A stretch of 64,000 bases of DNA, taken from positions 62,001 through 126,000 of the forward strand of contig NZ_JXDG01000056.1 in NCBI RefSeq assembly GCF_000820515.1, written 5' to 3'. Shown here piece by piece: positions 7,791 through 15,066 of the stretch. The notes under the pieces were generated by a model that was given only the letters and a program-made list of their open reading frames with translations, was not told where the DNA came from and did not search any database. The DNA comes from Pseudomonas batumici (GTDB taxonomy: Bacteria > Pseudomonadota > Gammaproteobacteria > Pseudomonadales > Pseudomonadaceae). Every line of letters begins with the position of its first letter. Position 1 is the stretch's first letter. Position numbers and translations under genes: made by a program.

Positions 7791-8750
7791 TTAAGCCGTG
7801 AAGGCCTGCTGCAACGCCACCCCCGCGCCAATCAACCCGGAATAGGGGGCCGTCACCAGCCACACCGGAATCCCCTTGAAGTAATCGCTCATGCAACCTT
7901 TGTCGGCGAAGCTTCTGGCAAAACCGCTGTAGATGAAAAAATCGGCAAACCGCGGGATCACCCCGCCGACGATGTACACCCCGCCGCGCCCGCCCGTGGT
8001 CAGCACGTTGTTGCCGGCCACCCGGCCCAGCCAGCAACTGAACTGTTCCAGCACTTCCCGGGCAATCGGATCGCCGGCCAGACCGGCCGCGGTGATCGAC
8101 TCCGGGGTTTCCAGCACCGGCACATGCCCATCCACCGCGCAGATCGCCCGGTACACCCGTGGCAAGCCGCCACCACTCAAGGCGGTCTCGGCGCTGACAT
8201 GGCCGATCTCACTGTGGATATGCTGCCAGAGCTGGGTCTCGCGCGGACTGCTCAGGGGCAGGTCGACATGCCCGCCCTCCCCCGGCAAGGCCATGAAGCG
8301 CTGCTCGCCCAGGTCCAGCAAGGTGCCCACGCCCAGCCCGGTGCCGGGCCCGATCACCACCGCCGGACGCAGCGGCTCCGGCGTGCCTTCGCAGACCACC
8401 CGGTAATCCCCCGGCTCCAGCCGGGTCATGCCCAGGGCCATGGCGGAAAAGTCGTTGACCAGCAACAGCTCGTCGACCTGCAAGGTCTCGCAGAAGGCAC
8501 GGCGGCTCAGCCGCCAGTGGTTATTGGTGAAACGGAACTCGTCGCCACCCACGGGCCCCGCCACCGACAGGCACACGGCGCCGACCGAGCCCGGCGCCAG
8601 GCCGAGGCCGTCGAGGTAGACCTTGATGGCCTCCTCGGGACTGGCGTAATCGACGGTCGCCAGGACCTTCACCGAATCCAGGGCATTGTCCTTCCAGAGC
8701 GCGAACCGCGCATTGGTCCCACCGATATCCCCTACCAACGCCAACTTCAT
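7791..8750 (-). CDS. glk: Glucokinase Glk
   Basis: A 319-residue bacterial glucokinase (group B, ROK-independent). The phosphate-binding loop GDIGGTNARFALW is at residues 7-19. The sugar-binding region LLVNDFSAMALG and the second phosphate loop VIGPGTGLGVG are present, as is GEGGHVDLP. It phosphorylates cytoplasmic glucose with ATP for entry to the Entner-Doudoroff pathway. The start overlaps the edd stop by 4 bp (ATGA), so the genes are translationally coupled. Confidence 0.95.
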   Translation of the reverse strand: MKLALVGDIGGTNARFALWKDNALDSVKVLATVDYASPEEAIKVYLDGLGLAPGSVGAVCLSVAGPVGGDEFRFTNNHWRLSRRAFCETLQVDELLLVNDFSAMALGMTRLEPGDYRVVCEGTPEPLRPAVVIGPGTGLGVGTLLDLGEQRFMALPGEGGHVDLPLSSPRETQLWQHIHSEIGHVSAETALSGGGLPRVYRAICAVDGHVPVLETPESITAAGLAGDPIAREVLEQFSCWLGRVAGNNVLTTGGRGGVYIVGGVIPRFADFFIYSGFARSFADKGCMSDYFKGIPVWLVTAPYSGLIGAGVALQQAFTA

Positions 8751-10573
8751 TCAAGGTGCTCCAGGGCCGAAGTGAACGCGCTGGCGCCCTGCTCCGCCGA
8801 GCTGAAGGCCATGCGCATGAAGCCGAAGAGTTCACGGCCACAGCCGATATTATTACCCAACAGGCCGACCGCAGGCTCGCGCGCGGCGAATTCGGCGTCG
8901 TCCACCAGCACCCGCAAAGTGCCCTTGACGCCGTCCACGCGAATCATGTCGCCGTCGCGGACCCGCGCCAGCGCGCCGCCGACATGGGCTTCGGGACAGA
9001 CATGGATGGCCGCCGGGATCTTGCCCGAGGCCCCGGACATGCGCCCGTCGGTGACCAGCGCGACCTTGAAGCCACGGTCCTGCAGCACGCCGAGGAACGG
9101 GGTCATCTTGTGCAGTTCGGGCATGCCGTTGGAGCGCGGGCCCTGGAAGCGCATCACCGCGACGAAATCCTTCTCCAGCAAGCCGGCCTTGAACGCATCG
9201 GCCAGGTCCTGCTGGTCCTGGAACACCACCGCCGGGGCTTCGACGATCTGGTGTTCCGGCGCCACGGCGGAGACTTTCATCACGCCGCGCCCGAGGTTGC
9301 CTTCCATCACCCGCAGACCGCCTTCGGGGGAGAAGGCACGGGCCACCGGGCGCAGGATGTTTTCATCGAGGCTTTCGATCGGCCCGTCGCGCCAGACCAG
9401 CTGACCGTCCTGCAGGAACGGTTCCTGGGTGTAGCGGCTCAGGCCGTGACCGGCCACGGTGTTGACGTCTTCGTGCAACAGGCCGGCTTCCAGCAGCTCG
9501 CGGATCAGGAAGGCCATGCCGCCCGCCGCCTGGAAGTGGTTGATATCGGCCTTGCCGTTCGGATAGACGTGGGACAGGGTCGGCACCACCTCGGAGAGGT
9601 CGGCCATGTCCTGCCAGGTCAGTTGGATACCGGCCGCCTGGGCAATCGCCGGCATGTGCAGGGTGTGGTTGGTGGAGCCGCCGGTGGCATGCAGGGCCAC
9701 GATGGAGTTGACCAGCGAACGCTCGTCGACGATCTCGCCCAGGGGCATGAAGCTGCCGCTCTGCTTGGTCAGGCGGGTGATCTGGTGCGCCGCTTCACGG
9801 GTCAGGGCATCGCGCAGCGGGGTATTGGGGTTGACGAAGGACGCGCCCGGCAAGTGCAGGCCCATCACCTCCATCAGCAACTGGTTGGTGTTGGCGGTGC
9901 CGTAGAAGGTGCAGGTGCCCGGGCTGTGGTAGGACTTCATCTCCGACTCCAGCAGCTCCTCGCGGCTGGCCTTGCCTTCGGCATAGCGCTGGCGCACGTC
10001 GGCTTTTTCCTTGTTGGAAATCCCCGAGACCATCGGCCCGCCGGGCACGAAGATCGTCGGCAGGTGACCGAAGCGCAAGGCGCCCATCATCAGGCCGGGG
10101 ACGATCTTGTCGCAGATGCCGAGCATCATCGCCGCGTCGAACATGTTGTGGGACAGGGCCACGGCGGTGGACATCGCGATCACTTCGCGGCTGGCGATGC
10201 CCAGCTCCATGCCCGGCTCGCCCTGGGTCACGCCGTCGCACATGGCCGGTACGCCGCCGGCGAACTGGCCGACCGAGCCGATCTCGCGCAACGCCTGCTT
10301 GATTTGTTCCGGATAGGTTTCGTAGGGCTGGTGCGCGGAGAGCATGTCGTTATATGACGAAACGATCGCCACGTTGGCGGCGTTCATCAGGCGCAGGCTC
10401 TGCTTGTCGTCGCTGCCACACCCGGCCACGCCGTGGGCGAAGTTCGCGCATTGCAGCTTGCCGCGCATCGGGCCGTCACTGGCAGCACCGCGAATCAGTG
10501 CCAGATACGCCTGACGAGTGGCGCGGCTGCGGGCGACAAGCCGTTCGGTGACCTCAAGGACGCGGGGATGCAT
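8747..10573 (-). CDS. edd: 6-phosphogluconate dehydratase Edd
   Basis: A 608-residue member of the IlvD/Edd dehydratase family, full length. It converts 6-phosphogluconate to KDPG in the Entner-Doudoroff pathway. Family signatures include the CDGVTQGEPGMELG segment (about residues 154-167), the Cys-containing GTCTFYGTANTNQ motif that helps hold the iron-sulfur cluster, and VTDGRMSGASGKIPAAIHV near the C-terminus. It is first in the edd-glk-gltR-gtrS operon and divergent from gap across a 212-nt region with two HexR-type operators. Confidence 0.96.
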   Translation of the reverse strand: MHPRVLEVTERLVARSRATRQAYLALIRGAASDGPMRGKLQCANFAHGVAGCGSDDKQSLRLMNAANVAIVSSYNDMLSAHQPYETYPEQIKQALREIGSVGQFAGGVPAMCDGVTQGEPGMELGIASREVIAMSTAVALSHNMFDAAMMLGICDKIVPGLMMGALRFGHLPTIFVPGGPMVSGISNKEKADVRQRYAEGKASREELLESEMKSYHSPGTCTFYGTANTNQLLMEVMGLHLPGASFVNPNTPLRDALTREAAHQITRLTKQSGSFMPLGEIVDERSLVNSIVALHATGGSTNHTLHMPAIAQAAGIQLTWQDMADLSEVVPTLSHVYPNGKADINHFQAAGGMAFLIRELLEAGLLHEDVNTVAGHGLSRYTQEPFLQDGQLVWRDGPIESLDENILRPVARAFSPEGGLRVMEGNLGRGVMKVSAVAPEHQIVEAPAVVFQDQQDLADAFKAGLLEKDFVAVMRFQGPRSNGMPELHKMTPFLGVLQDRGFKVALVTDGRMSGASGKIPAAIHVCPEAHVGGALARVRDGDMIRVDGVKGTLRVLVDDAEFAAREPAVGLLGNNIGCGRELFGFMRMAFSSAEQGASAFTSALEHLE

Positions 10574-10682
10574 GTGTTGAACTCCAGGCTAACGGATGTG
10601 GCGACCTGTGGTTCCAAGCTGACCGAAAGCCTCGTACGGCGGGGCTTTGCAATCATTCGGACCCGTTGATCCAGGTCACTCG

Positions 10683-10697
10683 TTGTAGATAAAACAA
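10683..10697. promoter_or_regulatory. HexR-type operator, edd-proximal
   Basis: TTGT-AGATAAA-ACAA matches the TTGT-N7/8-ACAA consensus of HexR, the KDPG-responsive repressor of Entner-Doudoroff genes in Pseudomonas. It lies about 110 nt upstream of edd. hexR itself is not in this window. Confidence 0.75.
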
Positions 10698-10717
10698 AAT
10701 ATTGCCACTAAAAAGGC

Positions 10718-10745
10718 TTGTTTTCTATTTTTTTGCGAATAATCT
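10718..10745 (+). promoter_or_regulatory. Candidate sigma-70 promoter of gap
   Basis: TTGTTT (10718-10723), a 16-nt spacer and TAATCT (10740-10745) predict a start near 10752. The second HexR operator would cover the -10/+1 region. Confidence 0.45.
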
Positions 10746-10759
10746 TGTAATTCCAACAA
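10745..10759. promoter_or_regulatory. HexR-type operator, gap-proximal
   Basis: TTGT-AATTCCA-ACAA, an exact TTGT-N7-ACAA match, 26 nt upstream of the gap start codon. Its right half-site runs into an AACAACAA motif (10755-10762). Confidence 0.75.
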
Positions 10760-10762
10760 CAA
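10755..10762 (+). promoter_or_regulatory. Hfq/Crc motif in the gap leader, overlapping the HexR operator
   Basis: AACAACAA matches AAYAANAA and shares bases 10756-10759 with the HexR right half-site. It would lie at the extreme 5' end of the gap transcript if the predicted start near 10752 is right. It is 23 nt from the start codon, farther from the ribosome-binding site than the other examples. Confidence 0.45.
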
Positions 10763-10785
10763 AATTATGACAGGCACGTCCCCAA

Positions 10786-11787
10786 ATGACTCTACGAATC
10801 GCAATCAACGGATTTGGCCGCATCGGCCGCAACGTACTGCGTGCACTCTATACCCAAGGTTACCGCCAGGACCTGCAGGTCGTCGCCATCAACGACCTGG
10901 GCGACAGTGCCATCAATGCCCATCTGCTCAAGTACGACACGGTTCACGGCACCTTTGATGCCAGCGTAGAGCATGACGCTGAAAGCCTGACCGTCAACGG
11001 CGACCGGATTGCCGTCAGCGCGATCCGCAACCCGGCCGAACTGCCCTGGGCCGCCGAGAAGATCGACGTGGTCTTCGAATGCACCGGTCTGTTCACCGAC
11101 CGTGCCAAGGCCGCCGCGCACCTGAGCGCCGGCGCCCGCAAAGTGATTATTTCCGCACCGGCCAAAGGTGCCGATGCCACTGTGGTGTACGGGGTCAACC
11201 ATGACATCCTGCGCTCATCGCACCAGATCATTTCCAACGCGTCGTGCACCACCAACTGCCTGGCTCCGGTGGCCCAGGTGCTGCACCGCGAACTGGGCAT
11301 CGAAAGCGGCCTGATGACCACCATCCATGCCTACACCAACGACCAGAACCTGACCGACGTCTACCACACCGACCCGTACCGCGCCCGTTCGGCGACCCAG
11401 AACATGATCCCGAGCAAGACCGGCGCCGCCGAAGCCGTGGGCCTGGTGCTGCCGGAACTGGCGGGCAAGCTGACCGGCATGGCCGTGCGCGTGCCGGTGA
11501 TCAACGTTTCCCTGGTGGACCTGACCGTGCAGCTCAAGCGCGAGGCCACGGCCGATGAGGTCAACGCCCTGCTCAAGGAAGCCAGCCGGCATTCGAAGAT
11601 CCTCGGCTACAACACCCTGCCGCTGGTTTCCAGCGACTTCAATCACAACCCACTGTCGTCGATCTTCGACGCCAACCACACCAAGGTCAGCGGCAAGCTG
11701 CTCAAGGTCCTGGCCTGGTACGACAACGAGTGGGGCTTCTCCAACCGCATGCTGGATAACTGCCTGGCGCTGTGCAACGCTGAATAA
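10786..11787 (+). CDS. gap: Glyceraldehyde-3-phosphate dehydrogenase, type I
   Basis: A 333-residue NAD(P)-dependent GAPDH. The Rossmann loop INGFGRIGRN is at residues 7-16, the catalytic Cys154 sits in SNASCTTNC, and the C-terminal WYDNEWGFSNRM signature is intact. In Pseudomonas this copy beside edd is the glycolytic enzyme, controlled by HexR. It oxidises the GAP released by KDPG aldolase. mgsA follows after 20 nt, suggesting one transcript. Confidence 0.95.
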   Translation: MTLRIAINGFGRIGRNVLRALYTQGYRQDLQVVAINDLGDSAINAHLLKYDTVHGTFDASVEHDAESLTVNGDRIAVSAIRNPAELPWAAEKIDVVFECTGLFTDRAKAAAHLSAGARKVIISAPAKGADATVVYGVNHDILRSSHQIISNASCTTNCLAPVAQVLHRELGIESGLMTTIHAYTNDQNLTDVYHTDPYRARSATQNMIPSKTGAAEAVGLVLPELAGKLTGMAVRVPVINVSLVDLTVQLKREATADEVNALLKEASRHSKILGYNTLPLVSSDFNHNPLSSIFDANHTKVSGKLLKVLAWYDNEWGFSNRMLDNCLALCNAE

Positions 11788-11807
11788 CCGCGGAACGAGG
11801 AACAGGC

Positions 11808-12284
11808 GTGGAGCCACCGATGATAGGGATCAGCTTTACCCATACCACCATGGCGGCGCGCAAGCGCATCGCCCTGGTGGCCCACGACAATTGCAAAGTG
11901 TTTCTGCTGGACTGGGCCGAGCGCCAGAAAGAGCGCCTGGCCCGGCATGAACTGGTGGCCACCGGCACAACGGGTTTGTTGTTGAACAAACGCCTGGGCC
12001 TGCCGGTGGAAAGTATGATCAGCGGCCCGTTGGGCGGCGACCAGCAACTGGGCGCACGCATTGCCGAGCAGCGGGTGGATATGCTGGTGTTCTTCTGGGA
12101 TCCGTTCGAGCCGCAGCCCCACGACCCGGATATCAAGGCGTTGCTGCGGGTCGCGGCGGTGTGGAACATCCCGGTGGCCTGCAACGAGTGCACCGCCGAC
12201 TACCTGCTCAGCAGTCCGTTGATGGAGCAGGCGCATGAGTATCGGGTGCCGGATTACAACGCGTATCTTTCAAGCAGGCGTTAA
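11808..12284 (+). CDS. mgsA: Methylglyoxal synthase MgsA
   Basis: A 158-residue protein from a GTG start with GAGGAA 7-8 nt upstream; an ATG at 11820 would give 154 residues. It carries the family core KRIALVAHDNCK, SGPLGGDQQLGARI with the catalytic Asp, and VFFWDPFEPQPHDPDIKALLR. It converts dihydroxyacetone phosphate to methylglyoxal, a bypass when phosphate is limiting. Its place directly after gap suggests an overflow valve for triose phosphates. Confidence 0.92.
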   Translation: MEPPMIGISFTHTTMAARKRIALVAHDNCKVFLLDWAERQKERLARHELVATGTTGLLLNKRLGLPVESMISGPLGGDQQLGARIAEQRVDMLVFFWDPFEPQPHDPDIKALLRVAAVWNIPVACNECTADYLLSSPLMEQAHEYRVPDYNAYLSSRR

Positions 12285-12309
12285 CGTCCGGCCAGACTGA
12301 ACGCGGTCA

Positions 12310-12412
12310 CTGTAGGAGCCAGCTTGCTGGCGATGGTCGTCAACGATAACGCGGGGCATCTGATACCCCACGGTGCCTGGGCTACCATCGCGAGCAAGCT
12401 GGCTCCTACAGT
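12310..12412. repeat. REPIN: inverted REP pair downstream of mgsA
   Basis: TGTAGGAGCCAGCTTGCTGG near 12311 and its inverse near 12387-12412 flank a spacer of about 50 nt. It sits between convergent genes, where a stem-loop may act as a transcript end. Confidence 0.8.
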
Positions 12413-12429
12413 GGACCGTGTTCGGCTCT

Positions 12430-12440
12430 CCCCCCCCCCC
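12430..12440. repeat. Poly-C tract of 11
   Basis: An uninterrupted run of 11 C bases in the non-coding gap between mgsA and the DUF6124 gene. It is prone to length change and to sequencing error. No gene is read across it. Confidence 0.9.
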
Positions 12441-12496
12441 TTTAAGTGAACAACATTGCGTCTTTGGCGGGATTTTTTCGTTTTTGCCTATCGGTT

Positions 12497-12925
12497 TCAG
12501 TCGAATGAAGGTGATGCGGGATCAGATACGCGCGAACCTTGCAGCAACGCATCCACCACCGCACGCGCCACTTCCACTGAATGCAGCATGCCCCAGAACA
12601 GCGCCCGCTCGACGGGGTTGGTATGCAGGCTGATTTCGTCGCCATTGAGTTCCGCCGTCTCGAGCAGATTCGAAACGTAGGTCAGTGCGTCCTGGGCGTT
12701 GATGCCCGGTTGGATGGCAAACAGCGTGGGCTTGTACGGTGCCTCGGGGATAACGGGTTTGGCGCAAGTGAATGCGAGGGTATCGAGCAAACGGGACGTG
12801 TTTGCCGGAGGCGGCTCAGGCTCGTTGGAGCAGGTATCAGAGTGTTTGCTTAGATACAGGTCTTTGTCAGCGGTACTGAGGATCTTGCGGACAGTCGGCG
12901 GATCAGGGGTAATTTTCTTAATCAT
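12497..12925 (-). CDS. DUF6124 (formerly DUF3077) family protein
   Basis: A 142-residue Pseudomonas-type small protein. The N-terminus MIKKITPDPP, a variable Pro-rich linker and a C-terminal helical part (LFAIQPGINAQDALTYVSNLLETAE) fit the DUF6124 family, which occurs in several copies in P. fluorescens-group genomes. A strong AAAGGAG ribosome-binding site precedes it. There is no signal peptide or membrane segment. Function is unknown. It faces mgsA and has a structured non-coding region upstream. Confidence 0.75.
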   Translation of the reverse strand: MIKKITPDPPTVRKILSTADKDLYLSKHSDTCSNEPEPPPANTSRLLDTLAFTCAKPVIPEAPYKPTLFAIQPGINAQDALTYVSNLLETAELNGDEISLHTNPVERALFWGMLHSVEVARAVVDALLQGSRVSDPASPSFD

Positions 12926-12996
12926 GGTGAAGCTCCTTTGTTAGATCGGGAGCCCATCACCCACGCTGCAAAACGAAAGGTGGCGAGCCGTACACA

Positions 12997-13146
12997 GGTT
13001 TGCAGACCGGAAACAAAGGAACCCGGCAGGCCAAAGCCTCCTGCGCACAGCTCGCCATAATACGAGCACAAAAACCGCTTTCGCAGCGCTGTGCGCCTTT
13101 GTTTGTTCCGGGCTGCAAAACCCGCGTCGCTGAGTTTGCAGCGACA
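12997..13146. other. Non-coding region with nested inverted repeats upstream of the DUF6124 gene
   Basis: The gap 12926-13339 has no convincing gene. Around 12999-13026 and 13099-13125 two segments are imperfect inverse copies (GGTTTGCAG..GGAAACAAAGG against CCTTTGTTTGTTCCGGGCTG), enclosing GCGCACAGC/GCTGTGCGC arms. A separate perfect hairpin GTCGCTG-N6-CAGCGAC lies at 13126-13145. It could be a regulatory leader, a small RNA or a miniature repeat; no poly-T run follows. Confidence 0.4.
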
Positions 13147-13296
13147 GCCAAACTTAGCGTTCACCTTTTGCGCGCGCAATATTCTCCCACGCCCGAAGCT
13201 CGTAGGAAATGTTAGATATTTTAGAAGGCCATTTAACCTTTCTGTAGGGGCGAGACGCCAACGACGAAACACATTGGGACTTGACCAACAATACAT

Positions 13297-13313
13297 ATGA
13301 TAAGCATTATCAT
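13297..13313. promoter_or_regulatory. Fur box upstream of hxuI
   Basis: ATGATAA-GCA-TTATCAT is a perfect 7-3-7 inverted repeat matching the core of the Fur consensus, 27 nt before the sigma factor start. It implies repression by Fur with iron, as for other FecI-type sigma genes. Confidence 0.85.
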
Positions 13314-13339
13314 TTACTTGCAATCGGTCCGGTGCTTCC

Positions 13340-13858
13340 GTGAGTCAGTCCCACTTCAATACTGTCTTCCTCGCCCAGCGTGTCACGCTGCTGCGCACCT
13401 TGCAGCGTATGGTCAACAATCCCAGTACCGCCGAGGATCTGCTGCAGGAGACCTACCTGCGGGTCACCCGAGCCTTGAGCGAACGCCCGGTGGATCACCT
13501 CGAACCCTTCGTCTTCCAGACCGCCCGCAACCTGGCGCTGGACCATCTGCGCGCGCTGCGTGTCCAGTCGCGCACCCTGATGGACGACGTGCCCCTTGAT
13601 GTCATGCAGAACGTCGCCGCCCCCCTGAGCACGGCGGAAGACGCCACCCACGCCGAGCAGATGCTCAAGCGCCTGAGCGTCAGCCTCGGCCAACTGAGTG
13701 CGCGCCAGCAGCAGATTTTCATCCTCAGCCGCCTCCACGGCTGCAGCTACCAGGAGATCGCCGAACGGCTCGACGTGTCCCTGAGCACCGTGCAAAAGGA
13801 ACTCAAGCTGATCATGGCAATCTGTGTCGGAGTGGCCGAACGCTTGGATCGCTCCTAA
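13340..13858 (+). CDS. hxuI: FecI-type ECF sigma factor for heme uptake (HxuI-like)
   Basis: A 172-residue sigma-70 family ECF factor with GTG start. Region 2 reads NPSTAEDLLQETYLRVTRA with WxFQTARNLALDHLR-type sequence, and region 4 reads LSARQQQIFILSRLHGCSYQEIAERLDVSLSTVQKEL with a helix-turn-helix. It is followed by an FecR-like anti-sigma gene and a TonB receptor with an N-terminal signalling domain, the complete cell-surface signalling set. The heme assignment comes from hxuA and hemO downstream and the similarity of layout to P. aeruginosa hxuIRA. A Fur box precedes it. Confidence 0.85.
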   Translation: MSQSHFNTVFLAQRVTLLRTLQRMVNNPSTAEDLLQETYLRVTRALSERPVDHLEPFVFQTARNLALDHLRALRVQSRTLMDDVPLDVMQNVAAPLSTAEDATHAEQMLKRLSVSLGQLSARQQQIFILSRLHGCSYQEIAERLDVSLSTVQKELKLIMAICVGVAERLDRS

Positions 13859-13968
13859 GCTCTGGCGCCTGACAGCGTAGACGGCCAGCTCGAAAGCCCT
13901 ATGGCTCTATCGCTCAAAATCACAAGATCGTTGAACCAAACCGTGGCAAACGTTGCCGAGGAACACCC

Positions 13969-14949
13969 GTGACAGACAGTCAAGACCTGCGCCCGCCCGC
14001 CTCCGGGCAGGCGCCGCATGACGCAGCCATGGATCAGGCACTGGACTGGCTGATCGTCATGGAGTGCCCGACGGCCGAGCAGCAGGCCGCCTTCGACACC
14101 TGGCACGCCGCCGACCCGCGCCATGCCCAGGCCTATGCGCGGGCCAGCGCTGCCTGGAATGCCCAGCCGGTGTTCGCCACCGCCCAACTCCTGCAACAAC
14201 AGCTCCTGCAACAGCGGCGACGCCCGTCACTGCTGCGGCGCCTGCGCCCACACTGGAAACCCCTGGCCACCGCCGCCGCGCTGCTGATCGCCCTCGGCAG
14301 CTATGGCAACCTGCCCTTGCGCCTGCAAGCCGATCACCTGACCGTGGTCGGCGAACGCCAGCACCTGCAACTCGAAGACGGCTCGAAAGTCCTGCTCAAC
14401 ACCAACTCGGCGTTCTCCAGCACCTTCAACGAGCGGCAGCACAAGGCCCGGCTGTACAAGGGCGAGGCGTTCTTCGAAGTGGCCGCCGAGCGCGAACAAC
14501 CCCTTGAGATCGACGCCGGGCCAGTCCGCGCCAGCGTCAGCGATACCAGCTTCGCCGTGCGCTACCTCGATGGCGAGGCGCAGGTGCAGGTCCAGCGCGG
14601 CGATGTCGACCTGCGCACCCTCGACGACAGCGCCCGCCTGCGCCTGTCCGCCGGCAACAGCGTGCGGGTCGGTCCCCACGGCTTCGGTCCCCCGGAAAAA
14701 CTCGATGCACAGAAGGACCTGGCCTGGGTCCAGGGCCGGCTGGTGTTCGAAAACTGCCCGCTGAACCAGGTGCTGGCCGAACTGCGGCGCTACTACCCCG
14801 GCTGGATCGTCAACAACAACGAGCACCTGGCCCAGGTCGCCGTCACCGGCAACTACCGCCTGGACAAGCCCCTGGACGTGGTCCGCGCCCTGGCCCAGAT
14901 CACCTCCGCCAAGCTCTCGGAGTACCCGGCGCTGGTCATTCTCAACTGA
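13969..14949 (+). CDS. hxuR: FecR-type anti-sigma factor (HxuR-like)
   Basis: A 326-residue protein with GTG start after GAGGAA. The N-terminal cytoplasmic anti-sigma part (WLIVMECPTAEQQAAFDTWHAADPRHAQAYARASAAW) is followed by one membrane helix near residues 98-113 (LATAAALLIALGSYG), then a periplasmic FecR domain (GERQHLQLEDGSKVLLNTNSAFS) and a C-terminal STN-interacting region. It transmits the receptor signal to HxuI. It begins 110 nt after the sigma gene. Confidence 0.86.
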   Translation: MTDSQDLRPPASGQAPHDAAMDQALDWLIVMECPTAEQQAAFDTWHAADPRHAQAYARASAAWNAQPVFATAQLLQQQLLQQRRRPSLLRRLRPHWKPLATAAALLIALGSYGNLPLRLQADHLTVVGERQHLQLEDGSKVLLNTNSAFSSTFNERQHKARLYKGEAFFEVAAEREQPLEIDAGPVRASVSDTSFAVRYLDGEAQVQVQRGDVDLRTLDDSARLRLSAGNSVRVGPHGFGPPEKLDAQKDLAWVQGRLVFENCPLNQVLAELRRYYPGWIVNNNEHLAQVAVTGNYRLDKPLDVVRALAQITSAKLSEYPALVILN

Positions 14950-14999
14950 GCAGAATTATTTTTACGCGATAGCCACCGGTGATTCGTCTCGTTATAGCT

Positions 15000-15018
15000 A
15001 ATGCAAGTGATTCGCATT
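15000..15018. promoter_or_regulatory. Fur-like box upstream of hxuA
   Basis: AATGC-N9-GCATT, a 19-bp dyad 49 nt before the receptor start. Its arms are identical to those of the box before the imelysin cluster at 56545-56563. It resembles Pseudomonas Fur boxes of the AATGCxAATxATTCGCATT form. Confidence 0.55.
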
Positions 15019-15066
15019 TGAATCACGCACTACCTATAACGATTCGTCCACCCGGGAGCGCTATCG

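Noticed and set aside
12922..13323. Possible 133-codon gene upstream of the DUF6124 gene (minus strand)
   Set aside because: No family resemblance, no ribosome-binding site, crosses the hairpin region and the Fur box of hxuI.
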